NCBI GenBank assembly: GCA_963580455.1
Contig: OY756957.1
Coordinates: 30,472,501 to 30,536,500 of the forward strand
Reading direction: 5' to 3'
DNA: 64,000 bases
From: Euonymus europaeus
Lineage: Eukaryota > Streptophyta > Magnoliopsida > Celastrales > Celastraceae
Below the pieces are notes generated by a model that saw only the letters and a program-made list of their open reading frames with translations, had not been told where the DNA came from and did no database searches. Below, one piece after another: positions 59,465 through 64,000 of the stretch. The translations under genes and the position numbers were made by a program. How positions within the stretch are numbered: the stretch's first letter is position 1; each line of letters begins with the position of its first letter.

Positions 59465-60440
59465 ATTTTTATTAACTAAATTCAACCCAAGTCTATATGT
59501 CAAGCCGCGTAGGCTTTTTCAAAAATCAATCAATAATGTCAATTTATTCATTTATTTATCTCTCTTCATTTATTGCACATTATTTATTTTTATTTTTTTC
59601 ATAAATGAAACTTTAAAATGTTTATTTCTCAAAATACATGTTAGATTTTCAAAAAAATTACATATTCGAACTCAATGCATAAAATTCTTTCTTATAAGAC
59701 CCATTGTCCTTCTTATTTTGTTTTTTTTGTTTTTTGCATTTTTTTAATTACATTATTTTTAAAAATAATGTAATTCATATATATGATGTATAGACTGTCT
59801 ATTATAGCTAAATTTGTATTACGCTATAATGTAGAATATAGATTCATTGTTTTCTGCATTTTAATTGAAATTGTGTTGGGTATCCGAACCCGTTAGGGTT
59901 TAGTAGTTAGCACCATAGGTTTAGCACTTGAGATATTTATGATTTTAGTAGCGAATCCGAGTCTTTTAGGTTACAATATGGAAATCCAATACACGAGTCC
60001 GTTAGGGTTTAGCAAATTCGTTCTGCTTAAGTTTTAATACTTATTGTTTATGCTACAACATGAAAATTCTATATATGAACTTGTTAGGGTTTAACGAATC
60101 CTTCCCCTTGGGGTTTAACATTTACTGTTTGGGTTACTGCATGGGAATCCAATGGACAAGTCTGTTAAGGTTTAACAAATTCGTTCCCCTTAAATTTAAC
60201 ACTTATTGTTTAGGTTATAACATGGAAATTCGATACACGAGGTCATATCAATGCACATAAATAAACACTAGAACTTATATAACCCACATATCAGTAAAAA
60301 GATAATGCAATTTAAAAAATATATAATTAAGAATGACTGAATAAAACCCATCGATGATAGATCTTGTTGAAAATATCTTTACTTGTTGATCCTGGATATG
60401 CAAAAAAAAAATTCAAAATCTAATATATATTTTGATGAGA
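59465..60440. mobile_element. Long-TIR non-autonomous DNA element (copy 2, right end truncated)
   Basis: Same orientation as and clearly related to copy 1 at 6840-8035: shared left arm (caacccaagtctatatg, ctcaaaatacatgttagatt, ttacatattcgaactcaa, aagacccattgtc), the same 30-bp palindrome (59746-59775), and repeats of the ttagggtttagcgaatccgttc unit at about 60002, 60083 and 60164 with a period near 81 instead of 84. Similarity stops at about 60440, so nearly all of the right inverted arm is missing. No coding capacity. Confidence 0.7.
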
Positions 60441-61949
60441 ACTTGCACAAAATACATGATTGTAGCTAGTGTTATTTTTTTTGGGCCACTCATGGCACGA
60501 CATAGTCATAGGTTTGCCTCTACTCGTACGTACAAAAGTTTGTCACCAAACAATAGGGTAAGTTGGGACGAAGTCCAACATGTGACCACAAAGACATCAT
60601 TTTAGATGAAAAATCGAATTCAGGACCTTTAAAGTCCATAATGTTTGACCTAAGAGAGTTCCATAATATCATTTCTATGAATTTGAAATAACTATATATT
60701 CCTCTTATATATTTCTGTAAGAATTTTTAAAATAGGGAGAAGGAAGCACCCATTTTCTTGATCAGGCTTATTATTATTTTAAATGTGAAAGATGTTCAAT
60801 TCTCCTTAATAAGAGTGTTTACTGTTGATGTCAATCGATGATTGAATATGTTTTTGGCCGAATTATTTAATCAGTCATCAATTGATTTTTCAATTTTTGA
60901 TCAGTATTAATGAATATATATTAAGAACATTAATTATGGTCTATTTCAGTTATGTCAGTTTTTCTGGCAATCCTTCTCAACATAAAATTCAAAAAATAAT
61001 CATGGCAGGGCCATTTTTCGCAAATATATCACAGAAGTTATTTATTTTTCTCTGTAATGCTATAAATGAATGCTTTGAATTCATTCCAACATTGAAATCA
61101 AAGAGGACTTTGGCTTTTTGGCCAAATCTTATCTTATCTTATTTGATCAAAAGTGGTAACTGATAAAAACAGTTGCTATATACGTTACAGGTTAAGGGGA
61201 AAATTTTCTTTAAAAATTTGCAAATTATTTATTGCACAACGACCTACAATTAATACACTTTTCTGATTATTAGCCATATATGTTTACGGTTTACCTACTA
61301 CTCAAAGTCTCTATTTGTGGTGATAAAATTGGAAGTCTATCAAACCTAATATTATTTAGGAGATTTTACTTATTATTTACCAAGGCTGTAACAGTAATAT
61401 TTCACCTTCTTACTCCCAAATTATAGCTTACTTTGTTATTAAAAATAAGTAAAAATGACTAATTTATTAATTTATCATGTATGTGCATCTTTATCAACAA
61501 ATGATATTAAATTTTAGCAGTAATAAGGTGCAACTAGAGTGATCTTAATTAAAAATATATTAGGAAGATAAATTAATTAAATTTATTGTTTTAATCATAT
61601 TAATTGAATTTTCTTAATCTGTGTGAAAAATCAAACGAGCCACGGGACGGATGAAGTAAAATATTGTCTTATTCTATCCAAAATGACCCTGGAACAATAT
61701 TGTTGGTATCGCAAAATATTCGAAATTGGAATGGTATATTAGTCATTACATAAAAACGAAGAGTCCTTTCACCCATAATTATAAGTAGATTCTCCCAAAA
61801 ATGATAGGTTATCCCAACAACTATGATATTTGATACTCCACACCAACTCCCGAGCCTGAACCTAAAACCAAGCCTAACTGCTATAAATGCAGACTTATAA
61901 AGACCCTGAACAACCCTCAATGAACGAGGTATACAGTGTTATTCAAACA
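60441..61949. other. Intergenic region and promoter of the phytocyanin gene
   Basis: AT-rich with no credible gene. Near the right end TATAAAT (61882-61888) and TTATAAAG (61895-61902) are candidate TATA boxes for the gene starting at 61950. Because of them the in-frame ATG at 61887 is unlikely to be transcribed. Confidence 0.5.
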
Positions 61950-62912
61950 ATGGCGTCTTTGAGATTAATGGCCTCTTTTGCATTTGTGCCCCTATTGTTT
62001 TTGTTATTTACTTCCTCTGAATGTAGAGAGATTCTGGTAGGAGGCAAGTCAGATTCATGGAGACTTCCATCTCCTCATGATGATGATTCTCTCAATCAGT
62101 GGGCAAGGAGAACCAGATTCAAAGTTGGAGATGTCCTAGGTAATTAAACATTCGATTATTGGATGATCCAATTCTGTAATAGGTAATTTCGAGTTTCAAC
62201 TTTCGACAGATATAGGGGTGTTTTTGCAACTAAACTAAATTTATGGGGTCTAATTGTGGAAGCCTGAAGTCTAGTGTAACATTTTTATAGCGGATCTCGT
62301 GATAAATACATGTTTTATTTTTGATAAGCAGCAGGATATATTTGCAAAATCAGGAGAAAGCAGCAAGATATCAACATTCTAATCCTTTATAAAAATTTTA
62401 TTTTTTAAAGAAAATTAAGATTATCTTTTAATCGAGATTACGAGTGCATCGATTTTTTTTCCTTCAAATTTTGTACATTATTTTTATATTTAATTCAATT
62501 TGAGTTTATATTATTATTAAAATTATTTTTTGGTTTAACAGTTTTCAAATACGATGCGAAGAGTGATTCGGTGTTGGAAGTGACAAAGAAGAACTATCAG
62601 ACGTGTAACGTATCGAATCCAATCAAAGAGTACAAAGAGGGCCAAGCCGAGATCGAGTTGGATCATTCAGGCCCATTTTACTTCATAAGTGGATCTGTGA
62701 ATCGTTGTAAAAAGGCTCAGAGGATGGTGGTGATTGTTTTGTCTCAAGACCATTGGATACAAGGGCCCGCTCTGGCACCAACTCCAGTGTCAATTCCGGG
62801 CCCGGGTCGAGCTCCGGCACCAGCTCCACATGCCGGAGCCAATGAGTTGAAGAGTGGTGTGCTGACATTGTTGGTGGGGTTAGGGAGTCTGGTTGGTCTT
62901 GTTTTGATTTAA
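61950..62912 (+). CDS. Early nodulin-like protein (phytocyanin domain, GPI-anchored)
   Basis: Two exons (61950-62139, 62542-62912) give 186 residues. Order: signal peptide 1-26 (ASFAFVPLLFLLFTSSEC), phytocyanin domain about 27-130 (EILVGGKSDSW, FKVGDVLVFKYD, YQTCNVSNPI, SGPFYFISGSVNRC), Pro/Ala-rich arabinogalactan-type stretch (PALAPTPVSIPGPGRAPAPAP) and a hydrophobic GPI signal at the end. The two cysteines of the structural disulfide (YQTC, NRC) are kept, but the copper ligands are replaced (DSV instead of HSV, FIS instead of the ligand Cys), as in ENODLs, so no type 1 copper is bound. It sits on the outer plasma membrane. Arabidopsis ENODL10, 11 and 12 (At5g57920, At2g23990, At4g30590) are the expected relatives by position. 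Confidence 0.92.
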
Positions 62913-64000
62913 GGGGTGTATTAAATAATTAAGAGAGATTAGTATTTAAGAAAAAATCATATGGTATCGTTCATTGAAAAGTTCATAACTCTTGACTAAG
63001 TAGCCAGTTATATTTCTCTTGTCAATGTATATTCATTGTAGTTTGTGTTTCCTTTTTGGTGAATATGTGGCTATAATAAGTGGACATCTGTAGGAGTGCT
63101 AGAAGTCTGTTCAATTTTTCAACCTAAATTAAATTAAATTTAAACATAAATTATATGTCCAAACACAAAATGTTGTTCAATTTAAAATTGAATCCCGGTC
63201 AAAACATAAAGTTGTTCGGAATTTAATCAAAATTAAATTATTGTCCAATTTACTTGTCTTTAATTAAACCAATTCAAATATGATTAAATACATCTAAATT
63301 TAAACCAATATGGATCGAGATATGCAAATATTTTGTAAATATCTTAAATTATACTACCCAAACCTGTTTTTTTTTTGTCACTCCTAAACATATGTGACAA
63401 ATAATAAGCCAAAATAATTTGTAAATATCTTAAATTATCCGACCCAAATATGGATCAAGATATGTAAATATTTTGTAAATATCTTAAATTATCCGACCCA
63501 AAACTGATTTATTTTTGTCACTCCTAAATATATGTGACAAATAATAAGCCAAAATAATTTGTAATCTGTGAATAGAAATCAATATTGGGGTTTACTCCAA
63601 TTTCCATAGCCTACGAAACTTATATTACTTAAAATTGTGTAATGTTTTTATTATATGGGCCCATAGGCTTTGAGTTTGTTCAACCCATATAAATTAGCAC
63701 GTGCTAAATCTGTTGCATGAAATCAATTAAGATATGAAAAAGGAACATACACTAAAATTCCTGTCCAAATTTGATCTTTTCACCATGAACTTCTATTGCT
63801 ATGAGGAATAATAGATGGTACGCATAGAAATACAATGAAATATAGTTTCAATCTCACAGGGAGTGGGAATCCTATATAATTAGATAACTGATGGTTAATT
63901 ATTTAATTGCTTCCATTACTTCACAATTTTTTTTGGTAACCAACAATATCATCACACAATTTTTATTTTTTATTTAAACATTTGATATGAGACTAAATTT
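62913..64000. other. 3' flank of the phytocyanin gene and AT-rich repeats
   Basis: After the 3' UTR comes, in reverse orientation, a relative of the AT-rich repeat at 42640-42940 (about 63110-63350), then a 140-bp direct duplication (63311-63565). The last 400 bases show nothing recognisable. Confidence 0.5.
63311..63565. repeat. Direct tandem duplication, 140-bp period
   Basis: The block beginning tggatcgagatatgcaaata at 63311 recurs at 63451 as tggatcaagatatgtaaata, and both go on through gtcactcctaaayatatgtgacaaataataagcc. The two copies differ at few positions. Confidence 0.85.

Noticed and set aside
1..64000. CRISPR array, bacterial operon, viral or organelle insert
   Set aside because: No direct-repeat/spacer pattern, no prokaryotic gene clusters and no virus-like or plastid/mitochondrial genes are seen; every gene has plant nuclear structure.

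Overview
The window is nuclear DNA from a flowering plant, most likely a core eudicot. Genes have short phase-consistent exons, GT-AG introns and AT-rich intergenic DNA, and every recognisable product belongs to a plant family (DYW and P-class PPR proteins, QWRF/augmin, eIFiso4G, phytocyanin, polygalacturonase). The species cannot be named from the sequence. There is no sign of bacterial, viral or organellar DNA.

Layout, left to right: a P-class chloroplast PPR gene (+, 596-3340, BFA2-like); a ten-exon polygalacturonase (-, 4467-6564); a long-TIR repeat element with internal minisatellites (about 6840-8035); a calcineurin-B-like EF-hand gene (-, 8608-11290); an elongin-B-like ubiquitin-fold gene (+, 12234-15249); about 3.8 kb with no recognised gene; a QWRF/AUG8-like microtubule gene (+, 19109-23060) followed closely by a DYW-type RNA-editing PPR gene (+, 23479-25854); a non-autonomous hAT element with a perfect 8-bp target duplication (27789-29412); eIFiso4G (+, 30476-36076); MPS1/PRD2-like meiotic gene (+, 37333-40681); two single-exon genes for small secreted proteins with hydrophobic tails (42084-42407 and 45053-45355) on either side of a 5'-truncated LINE carrying an RNase H domain (about 43615-44588); a PMP3/RCI2 membrane protein (-, 46710-47087) divergent from a two-zinc-finger protein with ten copies of a 33-residue repeat (+, 47584-52332); a protein with 23-residue FDLN repeats (-, 53554-55244); a second, right-truncated copy of the long-TIR element (about 59465-60440); and an early-nodulin-like phytocyanin gene (+, 61950-62912).

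The genes do not form a pathway. What ties them together is position. From memory of Arabidopsis locus numbers, the elongin-B-like, eIFiso4G, MPS1/PRD2, FDLN and phytocyanin genes match the order At5g57860-57870-57880-57910-57920. The AUG8, DYW-PPR, PMP3 and phytocyanin genes match At4g30710-30700-30650/60-30590, and several also have copies near At2g23990-24070. The window therefore looks like an unfractionated ancestral block later split among duplicated Arabidopsis segments. The most distinctive coding novelties are the in-frame minisatellite in the zinc-finger gene, the FDLN-repeat protein and the two small secreted proteins. Exons below were built by hand from splice signals and reading frame. 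UTR limits are uncertain throughout.
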